64,000 bases of DNA from Pseudomonas brassicacearum subsp. neoaurantiaca (GTDB taxonomy: Bacteria > Pseudomonadota > Gammaproteobacteria > Pseudomonadales > Pseudomonadaceae): contig NZ_VDLV01000010.1 of assembly GCF_013608025.1 (NCBI RefSeq), positions 1 to 64,000 of the forward strand. Direction: 5' to 3'. Positions 53,932-63,797 of this stretch are shown piece after piece (the first letter of the stretch is position 1; each line of letters starts with the position of its first letter). The notes under the pieces were generated by a model, which saw only the letters and a list, made by a program, of their open reading frames with translations, had not been told where the DNA came from and ran no database searches. The position numbers and the translations under genes are program-made.

Positions 53932-55998
53932 TTAAAGACTGTTGATCAGTGTGCTGAAAATTTGTTGCGCCGCCTTGATGATCTGCGAAGACGCGGTGTA
54001 GTACTGCTGGAATTTGACCAGGTTGCCGGTTTCTTCATCCAGGTCCACGCCCGACAGCGAGTCGCGAGCGGTCTTGGCGTTGTCCAGGATCGCGCCGGTG
54101 GCGGCGCTGTCGAGCTTGCCTTGGGCGGCCTTGGCGCCGACGCCTTCCACCAGTTTGCCGTAGGCATCGTTCAGGGAGATGCCTTTGCTGGCGGTGTTGG
54201 TGTCCACGGTCTTCGCGGTCTGCAAGCCGGCCAATACCGTTCCGTTGCGGTTGTCCAGGCTGCCGGGCTGGCTGAGGCTGATATTGATACCCGCGCCATC
54301 GGACGGCGCGCCGGCAATCGACATGTCGAACGTGACGGTGCGCTGCACCGGCGGTACGGACGAGTCCATGATCGCGGCACCGGTGGCATCCTTGAGCGGA
54401 ACGCTCAGGCTCAGCGTGTTGCTCTGGCCGGGCTGGATCGTGCCGCTGCTGATCAGGCCACCCTTAGCGTCAAGTAATTGATAGGCCTGGCTGCTGCCAC
54501 CGGCAGAAATCGCCCCGAACACCACCTTGACCGGCATCGAAGTCTTGATGCCGTTCTGGATGATGCTGGTGGTGGCTTCGTCGTAGATGTCCAGCTTGGT
54601 GGTCATCGTCGGCTGGCCGCTGGACGGGATGGTCAGCGTGCCACTGTCGCCTGGTGTAAGGGCAGCGCCCAGCGGCGCGGCGATGGCCAGGCGCTTGGAG
54701 TCGGTCATCTCGGTCTTGATGCTGCCCGCCGCGTTGCGGGTCGGGGTGATCTTGAATGAATCGCCCGCGGCCGCGGTGCCGCTGGCGAAGGTCAGCGAGA
54801 AGCCATCGACCACTGGTGCCGGCGTGGTGGCGGTGTTGAACGCCCCCATCGAGGTGTTATCCGGCAAGCGCTGTACGGTGTAGTCGGTGGCGCTGGTGAA
54901 GGTGATCTTGTAGTCGTTGGTGGTCAACTTGCCGGTGTCTTCGATGGACACGTTGAAGTTGCCGGAGCCTGCGCTGTTACCCAGCGAGGCGACGCTGCGC
55001 TGGCTCATCTGGGCAGCGCTGTTGATGCTGCTGAACAGGTTGGAACCAAACGCACCGTTCTTGTCGATGCCCGAGGCCTGGATGCTGTTCATCTGGTCGG
55101 CGACGACCAGCGCCACGCGGCCCAGCTCGTTCATGGCCGGGTCGAGCACAGTGCTGCGGTAGCGCATCAGGCCGCCGATTTCACCGCCGGTCATGACCTG
55201 GGTGATGTCCATGACACTGGAGCCGCTGTTGAGCTGGATGCCAATGCGGCCGGGATCGTTCTTGTCCGGCACCGCTTCGAGTTTGTTGGTGATATTGCCC
55301 ATCACCAGTGGCTGGCCGGAACCCAGGTAGATGTCCAGGCTGCTGCCGTTCTCGACGACCTGAGTGCCGGTGAAGGTAGACAGTTGGCGAATGGTCTCGC
55401 TGCGGGCGTCGAGCAGGTCGTTCGGCGCGCCGCCGGCGTTGGAGACCTCGGCGATTTTCTTGTTCAACTGGGCGACGGTGGTGGCCAGATTGTTGATCTG
55501 CTCGACCATGTTCGACAGGTTGCCGTTGATGTTCTGGCTCTGCTCCGTCAACTGGCTGGCAACCGAGTTGAAACGGTTGCTCAAGGCCTGGGCATCGCTG
55601 AGCAGCAACTGGCGGGACGCGTCGTCGCCCGGCTTGGCGTTGACGTTCTGTACCGAGGCGAAGAACTTGGTCAGCGCGCCGTTGAGGCCGGTGCCGCTGT
55701 CCGACAGCAGGGAATCGAGCGGGGTGATCTGACCTTGGTAGGCCGCCGCATCGCTGTTGAGCGAGGTGGTGGTCTTCAGTTGCGCTTCAAGGTACGAGTT
55801 ATAGACCCGGCGCACATCCGCCAGGGTCGTGCCGGAGCCGATGAACACGTTGCCGTACTGGTTCGACGCCTTGGTGGTCTGCACGGTCTGCTGACGCGAA
55901 TACCCAGCGGTATCGACGTTGGCGATGTTGTTACCCGTGGTCACCAGTGCGGTCTGGCTTGCGGACAGACCCGACATCCCGATATTGAGCAAACTCAT
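53932..55998 (-). CDS. flgK: Flagellar hook-associated protein FlgK
   Basis: 688-residue HAP1. N-terminal MSLLNIGMSGLSASQTALVT and C-terminal NLVKFQQYYTASSQIIKAAQ with IFSTLINSL are characteristic. The central region is rich in Thr/Ser/Gly. It follows flgJ by ten bases and belongs to the flgFGHIJKL unit. Confidence 0.96.
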   Translation of the reverse strand: MSLLNIGMSGLSASQTALVTTGNNIANVDTAGYSRQQTVQTTKASNQYGNVFIGSGTTLADVRRVYNSYLEAQLKTTTSLNSDAAAYQGQITPLDSLLSDSGTGLNGALTKFFASVQNVNAKPGDDASRQLLLSDAQALSNRFNSVASQLTEQSQNINGNLSNMVEQINNLATTVAQLNKKIAEVSNAGGAPNDLLDARSETIRQLSTFTGTQVVENGSSLDIYLGSGQPLVMGNITNKLEAVPDKNDPGRIGIQLNSGSSVMDITQVMTGGEIGGLMRYRSTVLDPAMNELGRVALVVADQMNSIQASGIDKNGAFGSNLFSSINSAAQMSQRSVASLGNSAGSGNFNVSIEDTGKLTTNDYKITFTSATDYTVQRLPDNTSMGAFNTATTPAPVVDGFSLTFASGTAAAGDSFKITPTRNAAGSIKTEMTDSKRLAIAAPLGAALTPGDSGTLTIPSSGQPTMTTKLDIYDEATTSIIQNGIKTSMPVKVVFGAISAGGSSQAYQLLDAKGGLISSGTIQPGQSNTLSLSVPLKDATGAAIMDSSVPPVQRTVTFDMSIAGAPSDGAGINISLSQPGSLDNRNGTVLAGLQTAKTVDTNTASKGISLNDAYGKLVEGVGAKAAQGKLDSAATGAILDNAKTARDSLSGVDLDEETGNLVKFQQYYTASSQIIKAAQQIFSTLINSL

Positions 55999-56008
55999 GG
56001 TTCAGACC

Positions 56009-57316
56009 TTATAAAGTCGTTGTGGCACCGGCCGAGGCGTAGTTTTGGTAACTCGTCATCTGCCGGGCTATGTTCGAAATCTTGCTGGCGTAGTTCGGGT
56101 CGGTGGCGTAACCGGCCTTCTGCAACTCGCGTACAAACTGTTCCGGGTTATCGGCAGACTTGAGCACAGCTTGATAGCGATTGTTGCTTTGCAGCAGGTT
56201 GACCAAGTCATGGAAGCTGTCGCGATACGAGGCGTAGGAACGGAACTCGGCCGTCTCCTTGACCATCTCGCCATTGCGGAATTCGCTGGTGATCGCCCGC
56301 GCCGAATCGCCCGTCCAGTTCTTGCTGGCCTTGATGCCGAACAGGTTGTGGCTGCTGCTGCCATCGGGCTGGCGCATCACCGATTTGCCCCAACCGGTTT
56401 CCAGGGCGGCCTGGGCCACCAGGTAGCGTGGGTCGAGGCCGATACGGTCGGCGGCTTCCTTGGCCATTGGCAGCATGGCGTTGACGAATTCGTCGGCATC
56501 GCGGAAGGCCTTGCGGGCCGGTGCCAGGGGCGGCTGGGCCACGGCGCGGCCATAGACCTGCATGTCGCCTTTCGGCTCGGCAGCCTTGAGTGCGGCCAGC
56601 CAATCGCCGTTGGCCAGTTCGCCGGTGGCCGGCTTCACGGCAGCGACAGCGCGGTCCGGCAAGATGTTCTGCGCCGGGGCGTCGAGATGAGTCGACGCCG
56701 AAGGCACCAGGCCGGCGAGCAAGCGATCCGCCAATTTTGGCGGCAAGGCCAGGCGGCGCTGGTTGAGCAATTCCATGTCGTTGCGGTGTTCGCCCTCGCC
56801 CGCCCCGTGCGGCGTGCTCACGGCGCGCGAGGCCCAGAGCGGACGCTGGCCATTGCTGCGCGACAAAGGCCCGTCGGGCAGCGTTCCGGCCGCCACAGGC
56901 GTGGGCACCGCAGCCTTGGTGGCCTTGTCCAGCGCTTCCTGCTGCTTGGCCGCCGACAGCGTCGCCGCTTCGCCGGGCGCCAACGGTTTGTTCTTGGACA
57001 TCTGGCGCAGCAACACATCAGCCAGGCCGATACCGCCGCCCTCGCGGGACATGGAAACGGCCAACTGCTGGTCGTACATTTCCTGGTACTGCTTGGCTTC
57101 CGGCGTGTTCATCGGATTGTCCTTGCCCAGGGCCTCGGTGGCCGAACGCATGGACTTGAGCATTTCGCCGAGGAACAGCGACTCGAATTCCTGCGCCACC
57201 TTGCGCAGGTTGCCGTCGCTGTTCTTGTCGCCAACCTTGAGCTGGTTGAGGCGATTCAAGTCCGAGTAGGAACCCGAATCCCCGCTGACCAAGGCGCCTT
57301 TGCGCATATCCACCAT
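56009..57316 (-). CDS. flgJ: Flagellar rod assembly muramidase FlgJ
   Basis: 435 residues in two parts: an N-terminal rod-cap domain (VAQEFESLFLGEMLKSMRSA and QMYDQQL-type segment) and a C-terminal glucosaminidase domain (ALETGWGKSVMR, HNLFGIKASKNW) that opens peptidoglycan for the rod. A long Pro/Ala-rich linker (about 115-260) makes it longer than enterobacterial FlgJ (about 313). The start ATG 57316 follows GGAAAACGG. Confidence 0.94.
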   Translation of the reverse strand: MVDMRKGALVSGDSGSYSDLNRLNQLKVGDKNSDGNLRKVAQEFESLFLGEMLKSMRSATEALGKDNPMNTPEAKQYQEMYDQQLAVSMSREGGGIGLADVLLRQMSKNKPLAPGEAATLSAAKQQEALDKATKAAVPTPVAAGTLPDGPLSRSNGQRPLWASRAVSTPHGAGEGEHRNDMELLNQRRLALPPKLADRLLAGLVPSASTHLDAPAQNILPDRAVAAVKPATGELANGDWLAALKAAEPKGDMQVYGRAVAQPPLAPARKAFRDADEFVNAMLPMAKEAADRIGLDPRYLVAQAALETGWGKSVMRQPDGSSSHNLFGIKASKNWTGDSARAITSEFRNGEMVKETAEFRSYASYRDSFHDLVNLLQSNNRYQAVLKSADNPEQFVRELQKAGYATDPNYASKISNIARQMTSYQNYASAGATTTL

Positions 57317-57327
57317 GACCGTTTTCC

Positions 57328-58443
57328 TTAAATCACGATCAGGTCGGCTTGCAACGCGCCGGCCTGCTTCAAGGCTTCAAGGATCGCCATCAGGTCGCCC
57401 GGTGCCGCGCCGACCTGGTTCACCGCCCGGACGATTTCATCCAGGGTGGTGCCCGGGCCGAACTTGAACATCGGCTTGGCTTCCTGCTCGGCATTGACCC
57501 GCGAACGCGGGACCACGGCGGTCTGGCCGTTGGACAACGGGCCCGGCTGGCTGACGATCGGGTCTTCGGTGATGGTCACGGTCAGGCTGCCGTGGGTCAC
57601 GGCGGCCGGCGAAACCTTGACGTTCTGGCCGATCACGATGGTGCCGGTGCGCGAGTTGATGATGACTTTCGCCACCGCCTGGCCCGGATCGACTTCGAGG
57701 TTTTCCAGGATCGACAGGTAGTCGACCCGCTGGCTCGGATCCAGTGGCGCGGTGACTCGAATCGAGCCGCCGTCGATGGCCTGGGCCACGCCTGGGCCGA
57801 GCATGTCGTTGATCTTGTCGACGATGCGCTTGGCCGTGGTGAAGTCGGAACGGTTGAGGTTCAAGGTCAGGCTGTTGCCCTGGTTGAAACCACTCGGCAC
57901 CGCACGCTCAACCGACGCACCGCCAGGGATGCGACCGGCCGACGGAACGTTGACGGTGATCTTCGAACCGTCGCGGCCCTCGGCGTCGAAACCGCCCACC
58001 ACCAGGTTGCCCTGGGCGATGGCGTAGACGTTGCCGTCGATACCCTTGAGCGGCGTCAGCAACAAGGTGCCGCCACGCAGGCTCTTGGAGTTACCGATGG
58101 ACGACACGGTGATGTCCACTTGTTGACCTGGCTTGGCGAACGCCGGCAGATCAGCACTGATCGACACCGCCGCGACGTTCTTCAACTGCACGTTGCCGGA
58201 GCCGGCCGGCACCTTGATGCCGAACTGCGACAACATGTTGTTGAAGGTCTGCAGGGTGAACGGAGTCTGGGTGGTCTGGTCGCCGGTACCGTTGAGGCCC
58301 ACGACCAGGCCGTAGCCGATCAATTGGTTGGAACGCACGCCGGAAATACTGGCGATGTCCTTCAGGCGCTCGGCTTGAGCGGTGAAGGCTGCCGACATCA
58401 CCAGGGCACCGATCAACAGCTGCTTAAGATTCAACTTGATCAC
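57328..58443 (-). CDS. flgI: Flagellar P-ring protein FlgI
   Basis: 371 residues including a cleavable signal peptide ([23 protein letters not shown]). The mature part has the FlgI blocks [20 protein letters not shown] and GVNGTGDQT-like motif. The start is GTG 58443, adjacent to the flgH TAG stop. It forms the periplasmic P-ring bushing. Confidence 0.96.
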   Translation of the reverse strand: MIKLNLKQLLIGALVMSAAFTAQAERLKDIASISGVRSNQLIGYGLVVGLNGTGDQTTQTPFTLQTFNNMLSQFGIKVPAGSGNVQLKNVAAVSISADLPAFAKPGQQVDITVSSIGNSKSLRGGTLLLTPLKGIDGNVYAIAQGNLVVGGFDAEGRDGSKITVNVPSAGRIPGGASVERAVPSGFNQGNSLTLNLNRSDFTTAKRIVDKINDMLGPGVAQAIDGGSIRVTAPLDPSQRVDYLSILENLEVDPGQAVAKVIINSRTGTIVIGQNVKVSPAAVTHGSLTVTITEDPIVSQPGPLSNGQTAVVPRSRVNAEQEAKPMFKFGPGTTLDEIVRAVNQVGAAPGDLMAILEALKQAGALQADLIVI

Positions 58444-59139
58444 CTAGAAAGGGAACTTCGGGCTGAGGAAGAAACGGTCGAACCAACCTGGCTGACTCGC
58501 ATCGGCAAAGGCACCAGTGCCCGAATAGGTGATGCGCGCATCGGCCACGCGAGTGGACGAAACGGTGTTATCGGTGGCGATGTCATCGGCCCGGACCATG
58601 CCGGCGATACGCACCAGTTCGTCACCGGTGTTGAGCGTCAGCCACTTCTCGCCTCGCACAACGATGATGCCGTTGGGCAGCACATCGGCGACGGTCACGG
58701 TGATCGAACCGGTCAGGCTGTTGCTCTGGCCCGACTTGCTGTCGCCCTTGGTGGCGCGGTCGGCACCGTAGCCGGCGTTGAGGCTCAGGTCGTTGCTGCC
58801 GATCGGGTTGTTGGTGGTCAAGCCCGAACCGAACAACGACGTCAGGCCGACGCTGGTCTGGCTGGTCTTGTCCATTTGCGAGTTGGCGTTCTTGCTGGCC
58901 TGGGTCCGCTCGTTCAGGGTGATGGTGATGATGTCACCGACCCGGAAAGCCTTGCGGTCGCTGTATAGGTTCTGCTCGAAACCGGCCTGGTAGATCGAAC
59001 CGTTGTTGGCCGCCGCCGGCAACGGTGTGCGCGGCAACACCGGAGCGTAGTACGGGTCATTGGGCCTTGGCGTTGGCGCGACACAGCCCGCCAGTGCGGT
59101 GATCCCACTCAATGCCAGAACAGATACGAAGCGATTCAT
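58444..59139 (-). CDS. flgH: Flagellar L-ring lipoprotein FlgH
   Basis: 231-residue outer-membrane lipoprotein with signal and lipobox [20 protein letters not shown] (Cys19 lipidated). Conserved [20 protein letters not shown] follows. It forms the L ring around the rod. It follows flgG after 72 bases. Confidence 0.96.
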   Translation of the reverse strand: MNRFVSVLALSGITALAGCVAPTPRPNDPYYAPVLPRTPLPAAANNGSIYQAGFEQNLYSDRKAFRVGDIITITLNERTQASKNANSQMDKTSQTSVGLTSLFGSGLTTNNPIGSNDLSLNAGYGADRATKGDSKSGQSNSLTGSITVTVADVLPNGIIVVRGEKWLTLNTGDELVRIAGMVRADDIATDNTVSSTRVADARITYSGTGAFADASQPGWFDRFFLSPKFPF

Positions 59140-59211
59140 GACCCTACCTCTTGGTGTTGCAGGCGACCCTGGGGCCGCCCTGTCTACGTAATGACGAATG
59201 TTGCGACGCGA

Positions 59212-59997
59212 TTACAGGTTCTGCGTGACGAACGAGAGCATCTGGTCGGCGGTGGAGATCACCTTGGAGTTCATTTCGTAGGCGCGCTGGGTGGTGATCA
59301 TGTTGACCATCTCCTCGACCGTGCTCACGTTGGAGGTTTCCAGGGTGTTCTGCAGTGTGGTGCCGAAACCGTTCAGGCCAGGCGTGCCGATTTGCGGCGC
59401 GCCACTGGCGGCGGTTTCCAGGAACAGGTTGTTGCCCACCGCTTGCAGGCCGGCCGGGTTGATGAAGTCGGCGGTCTGCAGGTTGCCGATCACTTGGGAG
59501 GCCGGGTTGCCTGCCACGGTGATGGACACGGTACCGTCGCGGCCCACGGTGAAGGTCTGGGCATCGTTCGGGATGATGATGGCCGGTTCCAAGGCGAAAC
59601 CACTGGCGTTGACGATCTGGCCGTTGGAGTCGAGGTGGAAGGTACCGTCACGGGTGTAGGACGTGGTGCCGTCCGGCTGCAGGATCTGGAAGAAACCGCG
59701 ACCGTCGATGGCCATGTCCAGCGGCTGCTCGGTGGTCTGCAGGCTGCCGGCGTTGAAGTTCTTCTGGGTGCCGACGATGCGCACACCGGTACCCACTTGC
59801 AGGCCCGACGGCAGTTCGCTGTCCTGGGTCGACTGGGCGCCTGGCTGGCGTTTTACCTGGTACAGCAGGTCCTGGAACTCGGCGCGATCACGTTTGAAAC
59901 CCGTGGTCGAAACGTTCGCCAGGTTGTTGGAAATGGTGGTCAGGTTGGTGTCCTGGGCGGACAGACCTGTTTTGGCAACCCATAGAGCCGGAAGCAT
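59212..59997 (-). CDS. flgG: Flagellar distal rod protein FlgG
   Basis: 261-residue rod protein with N-terminal ALWVAKTGLSAQDTNLTTIS, ANVSTTGFKRDRAEFQDLLY, and C-terminal EEMVNMITTQRAYEMNSKVI, all diagnostic of FlgG. It follows flgF by 49 bases. Confidence 0.97.
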   Translation of the reverse strand: MLPALWVAKTGLSAQDTNLTTISNNLANVSTTGFKRDRAEFQDLLYQVKRQPGAQSTQDSELPSGLQVGTGVRIVGTQKNFNAGSLQTTEQPLDMAIDGRGFFQILQPDGTTSYTRDGTFHLDSNGQIVNASGFALEPAIIIPNDAQTFTVGRDGTVSITVAGNPASQVIGNLQTADFINPAGLQAVGNNLFLETAASGAPQIGTPGLNGFGTTLQNTLETSNVSTVEEMVNMITTQRAYEMNSKVISTADQMLSFVTQNL

Positions 59998-60046
59998 TCG
60001 ATTCTCCTCGTACGCCTGTTTTTCGGCGCAGCGCTGTAATTAATGA

Positions 60047-60784
60047 TTAGATCTGCAAGACCCGAGCCATGGCTTCATCGCCTTCTTTGGCGGTGTTCAT
60101 CATCTTGACGTGGAGCTCGAATTGCTTGGCCAGGGCCAGCACCGAAGTCATCTCATCCACGGCGTTGACGTTGCTCGCTTCCTGGAACCCAGACACCAAC
60201 TGCACGTTGGCATCGATGGGCGCCGGCTGGCCGTCCTTGGTGCGGATCGAACCGTCCAGGCCCTTGGTCATATTCTTCAGGTCAGGATTGACCAGCTTGA
60301 TGCGGTCCACTTCAGCCATCACACGCGGGCCTTCGCCCATGGCGCGGATGCTGATGGTGCCGTCCTGGCCGATTTCGATTTTCTGCTCCGGTGGTACGGC
60401 GATCGGACCGCCATTGCCCATCACCGGCATGCCGTTGCCGGCCCGCAGCACGCCCAGGGCGTCAACATTGAGGCTGCCGGTGCGCACGTAGCTTTCACCG
60501 CCGTCGGGGTTCTGCACGGCCATCCAGCCCGGCCCGCTGACCGCCACGTCCAGGTCGCGACCGGTTTGCACCAGCGCTCCCGGGGTGAAGTCAGTGGCAG
60601 GCCGCTCGGACATGGCAAACGCCCGCGCCGGAAAGCTGTCGCCGAACACCGGCATCGAACGTGCCTGCTCCAGGTCTTTCTGAAAACCGTTGGTGGAAAT
60701 GTTCGCCAGGTTGTTGGCATGGGCCCGCTGCGCCAGTGCGTTCTGGCTGGCGCCGGTCATTGCCACATAAAGGTACTTGTCCAC
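60047..60784 (-). CDS. flgF: Flagellar proximal rod protein FlgF
   Basis: 245-residue rod protein starting at GTG 60784 (VDKYLYVAMTGASQNALAQR) behind AGAGGAACG. It has the rod/hook N-terminal motif NNLANISTNGFQKD and the C-terminal VDEMTSVLALAKQFELHVKM. It is the first gene of the flgFGHIJKL unit and has a sigma-54 promoter at 60841-60857. Confidence 0.96.
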   Translation of the reverse strand: MDKYLYVAMTGASQNALAQRAHANNLANISTNGFQKDLEQARSMPVFGDSFPARAFAMSERPATDFTPGALVQTGRDLDVAVSGPGWMAVQNPDGGESYVRTGSLNVDALGVLRAGNGMPVMGNGGPIAVPPEQKIEIGQDGTISIRAMGEGPRVMAEVDRIKLVNPDLKNMTKGLDGSIRTKDGQPAPIDANVQLVSGFQEASNVNAVDEMTSVLALAKQFELHVKMMNTAKEGDEAMARVLQI

Positions 60785-60840
60785 TGTCGTTCCTCTGCAT
60801 GCCGGACGTTTGCCGCCCACTGCTGTGTTGCACAGCCTTA

Positions 60841-60857
60841 AGCAAATTGCAGACCAA
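60841..60857 (-). promoter_or_regulatory. Predicted sigma-54 promoter of flgFGHIJKL
   Basis: Minus strand TTGGTCTGCAATTTGCTT: GG at 60855-60854, ten bases, GC at 60843-60842; the -12 is perfect and the -24 is relaxed. It lies 58 bases before flgF. Sigma-54/FleR control of this operon is known in P. aeruginosa. Confidence 0.75.
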
Positions 60858-60958
60858 CTTTTTTCTGGCGGGCCAAGCCCCGGAAAATAAAGGGTCCCGG
60901 GGCGGCGCAGGGTGTGGATGCGTTATGTCGAAGTCGAAAAACCGGCGGAGTTATGCCG

Positions 60959-62110
60959 CTAGGTGGCAAGCGCCGCCAACGCATCGCCGAGCACATCGAC
61001 CACCCGGTCTTGCTGTTCGTTCGTCAAACCGAGCCATAGCGGCAATCGCAACAGACGCTCGGAATAGCCATCGGTAATTTCCATTGAGCCGTGCACACGC
61101 CCATACCGCACTCCGCCGGGCGACGAATGCAGCGGTACGTAGTGGAACACCGCGTAGATGGCATGGCTCTTGAGTTTTTCAAGAACAACTTGGCGCTCGA
61201 CACCAGGGGCCAGCAGCACGTAATACATGTGAGCGTTGTGCTGGCAATTTTCAGGCACTATCGGACGACGCAACAATCCTTGCAGCTCAAGCTCTGCCAA
61301 AGCGCCATGGTAGTGATCCCAGATTGCCAAGCGGCGATTGGTGATGGACTGAGCCTCTTCCAACTGGGCCCAGAGGAAGGCCGCGGTCATCTCTCCCGGC
61401 AGGAACGAGGAACCCACCTCTTGCCAGGTGTATTTATCTACCTCACCCCTGAAGAATCGACTGCGATCGGTACCTTTTTCGCGGATGATCTCAGCACGCA
61501 ATGCCATTACAGGGTTATTGGCCAGCAAAGCCCCGCCCTCCCCCGAAATGACGTTCTTGGTTTCGTGGAAACTGAACGCCCCAAGGTCGCCGAGGCTGCC
61601 CAACGCCCGCCCCTTGTAAGTCGACATCACGCCTTGCGCAGCGTCTTCCACCACCGCCAGCCCATGCTTGTGCGCAATCGCCAGGATCGTGTCCATCTCG
61701 CAGGCCACGCCGGCATAGTGGACGGGCACTATAGCTTTGGTCCGCGACGTAATCGCCGCCTCGATCAGGCGCTCGTCCAGGTTCAGGGTATCGGGACGTA
61801 TATCGACGAAAACCGGCACAGCGCCACGCAGCACAAAAGCGTTGGCCGTGGAGACGAAGGTAAACGAAGGCAGGATGACTTCGTCGCCAGGCTGGATGTC
61901 CAGCAGCAACGCCGCCATTTCCAGCGCTGCGGTACATGAATGGGTAAGCAACGCCTTGTTGCAGCCTGTGTGCGACTCCAGCCAGCGATGGCATTGCTTG
62001 GTGAACGGACCATCACCGGCGAGCATGTTGCCGAACTTGGCCTGGGCAATGTAGTCCAGCTCCTTGCCGGTCATGAACGGGCGGTTGAAGAGGATCGTTT
62101 CTTTGCTCAT
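60959..62110 (-). CDS. dTDP-4-keto-6-deoxyhexose aminotransferase, WecE/RffA type
   Basis: 383-residue PLP enzyme of the DegT/DnrJ/EryC1 family. The catalytic lysine is Lys185 in FHETKNVISGEGGAL, with Asp156 (VVEDAAQG) for the pyridine nitrogen. This type converts dTDP-4-keto-6-deoxyglucose into a 4-amino-4,6-dideoxy sugar. Start ATG 62110 (MSKETILFNRPFMTG). It sits 52 bases after the metallophosphoesterase gene and 174 bases before flgF. A role in flagellin glycan synthesis is inferred from location; WecE itself acts in enterobacterial common antigen, which pseudomonads lack. Confidence 0.85.
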   Translation of the reverse strand: MSKETILFNRPFMTGKELDYIAQAKFGNMLAGDGPFTKQCHRWLESHTGCNKALLTHSCTAALEMAALLLDIQPGDEVILPSFTFVSTANAFVLRGAVPVFVDIRPDTLNLDERLIEAAITSRTKAIVPVHYAGVACEMDTILAIAHKHGLAVVEDAAQGVMSTYKGRALGSLGDLGAFSFHETKNVISGEGGALLANNPVMALRAEIIREKGTDRSRFFRGEVDKYTWQEVGSSFLPGEMTAAFLWAQLEEAQSITNRRLAIWDHYHGALAELELQGLLRRPIVPENCQHNAHMYYVLLAPGVERQVVLEKLKSHAIYAVFHYVPLHSSPGGVRYGRVHGSMEITDGYSERLLRLPLWLGLTNEQQDRVVDVLGDALAALAT

Positions 62111-62161
62111 TGCGAACTTCCCTGGGCGGGCATGGTAGTGAGTAGCACACAGCAAAAAACC

Positions 62162-62839
62162 TCAAACCGCACTGATCCGCCCACCGATCTGGCTGCCAAT
62201 ATCAAGGTTTTCATAGAAGTAAGGGGTAAAGCCGGCACTCTTCATGGCGAGCTGGGTTTCACCGATATCGTATTCAATCCGGTGCAGGTTGAACGCTTCG
62301 CCATCCCAAGTGGCGAAAGCTGCCCGGGGATCACCATCACGTGGTTGGCCAACTGAACCGGGATTGCAGTACGCCTTGCCCTCGCCGCTCCAAAGGTGCT
62401 GGACGTGGGTATGACCCGATGCGAAATATTGGCCGGGCAACGGTGCAAAGTACGCCTGTGAGGGGCGCAGGTACTCGTCCAGCGGATCGTTCCAGCCACC
62501 ATGGACGACGCTCAGTCCATCCTCTGTGGAGCGCTCCGGGAGCGATCCCAGCCAAGCCAGGTTCTGCGAAGTGACGACCCGCTGTTGATAGTCAAGGCAG
62601 ACATTGGCGCTATTGGAACGAGGGCATCGCTCATTCCTGGCCAGGTACCAGTCATGATTGCCCATCACCGAGAATATGTTTCGCTCGCGCAGGGCGTCGC
62701 AACACTCATTGACTTGACTGTAGTAACCGGCGGTATCGCCCAGGCAGATGATCCGCGACACCCCGAGCGCATCAAGCTTGGCAAGCACCGTTCGAAGGGC
62801 GCTGTAGTTGCCATGTACGTCAGAAATGATCCCGATCAT
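62162..62839 (-). CDS. Calcineurin-like metallophosphoesterase (YfcE/MJ0936-like)
   Basis: 225-residue single-domain phosphoesterase. The metal motifs are all present: DVHGNYSAL (residues about 7-15), GDTAGYYS, GNHDW, VHGGWND and GHTHVQH. Family members hydrolyse phosphodiesters or phosphomonoesters. ATG 62839 is used; a TTG at 62845 lies closer to the AGAGG sequence. The gene overlaps the end of the ATP-grasp gene by about 20 bases. Its substrate may be a sugar intermediate, but nothing in the sequence shows that. Confidence 0.8.
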   Translation of the reverse strand: MIGIISDVHGNYSALRTVLAKLDALGVSRIICLGDTAGYYSQVNECCDALRERNIFSVMGNHDWYLARNERCPRSNSANVCLDYQQRVVTSQNLAWLGSLPERSTEDGLSVVHGGWNDPLDEYLRPSQAYFAPLPGQYFASGHTHVQHLWSGEGKAYCNPGSVGQPRDGDPRAAFATWDGEAFNLHRIEYDIGETQLAMKSAGFTPYFYENLDIGSQIGGRISAV

Positions 62840-63797
62840 AGACAATGAAATCCTCTATATAACGAACAGCGAAACCACTGCGAATGGTTGGCCGGGCCAG
62901 CGTCTTGCCGTCGAGGTAATAATCCAGGCACATCGCGGCCTCGTTGTAGCCAAACGCGCGACGTATCGAGCTGGTCGAGGAAATACGCGGATTGATCTCG
63001 AGCAGGCTCCATGAGCCGTCCTTGCCACGACGGAACTGCAAGTTGGTCGGCCCTACCGGCTTGAAGGCACGGCACAACCGGGCGACCACGTCGTCCAGCG
63101 AATCATCCTGGTATACCCAAGCCTTGGCGGTGGACCCATCGGAAGCCAGCTTGCGCTGGAAGGCAATCATTGGACCCGTATCGCCTCGACCGTCGCCAAA
63201 CGCCGCCACCGTAAACTCATCGGCCGCGCTGCCAATAATCGGCTGCGCCATGAGGTGCTCACCGAGCAGCGCGGCGTGGGGGATGAAATCGCCCTCCTCG
63301 CGAACCCAGACCAGCCCTTTGGAGGCATAGCTCCGGCGTGGCTTGAGCAGGAACGGCAGGCCCAAGGCCGCCTTGAGCGAGTGAAAATCTCCCGACAGCA
63401 GGCTGGGAATGCGACTGGCATCGCCCAGCGCCACCAATGCCTGGTCCATTGCCCACTTGTCCCTGGAAAGCTCGATCAGGTTCTGATTATTGAGCACGAC
63501 CTGACAAGCAGACTCCGCCAATAATGCGCGGTGGTCTGACAGCCAGTGAAGATCCTGTTCGATCCCGGGAATGAGCAAATCGACGTGGTGCCGCGCCAGC
63601 GTATCGCCCAGCCATTGGCCGTACCCCGGGTCGGCGGTCAACGGAGCTTGCGCGAACACATCGCTCCAGCCGCGACCGACCGCATCATCATAGATATCGG
63701 TGCCAACCAGGCGAACGGACGGGTCCGCCGCACGCAACGACTTGAGCAGGCCATAACCCATGATGGCGCCTACGCCAGTCACCATGACGGTCTTCAT
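62820..63797 (-). CDS. ATP-grasp family ligase (carbamoyl-phosphate-synthase-like)
   Basis: 325 residues: an N-terminal Rossmann-like domain (MKTVMVTGVGAIMGYGLLKS), an ATP-grasp core with PFLLKPRRSYASKG (lysine loop), VAAFGDGRGDTG, and a metal-binding LLEINPRIS (Glu and Asn). Relatives ligate amino acids or similar carboxylates to amines. In this sugar locus it may load an acyl or aminoacyl group onto the amino sugar made by the aminotransferase (inference). ATG 63797 overlaps the stop of the upstream gene (ATGA). Confidence 0.8.
   Translation of the reverse strand: MKTVMVTGVGAIMGYGLLKSLRAADPSVRLVGTDIYDDAVGRGWSDVFAQAPLTADPGYGQWLGDTLARHHVDLLIPGIEQDLHWLSDHRALLAESACQVVLNNQNLIELSRDKWAMDQALVALGDASRIPSLLSGDFHSLKAALGLPFLLKPRRSYASKGLVWVREEGDFIPHAALLGEHLMAQPIIGSAADEFTVAAFGDGRGDTGPMIAFQRKLASDGSTAKAWVYQDDSLDDVVARLCRAFKPVGPTNLQFRRGKDGSWSLLEINPRISSTSSIRRAFGYNEAAMCLDYYLDGKTLARPTIRSGFAVRYIEDFIVYDRDHF

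Noticed and set aside
60870..60905. Possible terminator after the aminotransferase gene (CCCCGG ... CCGGGG)
   Set aside because: Only six base pairs with a 13-base loop and no T-run; read-through into flgF cannot be excluded, so no terminator is called.
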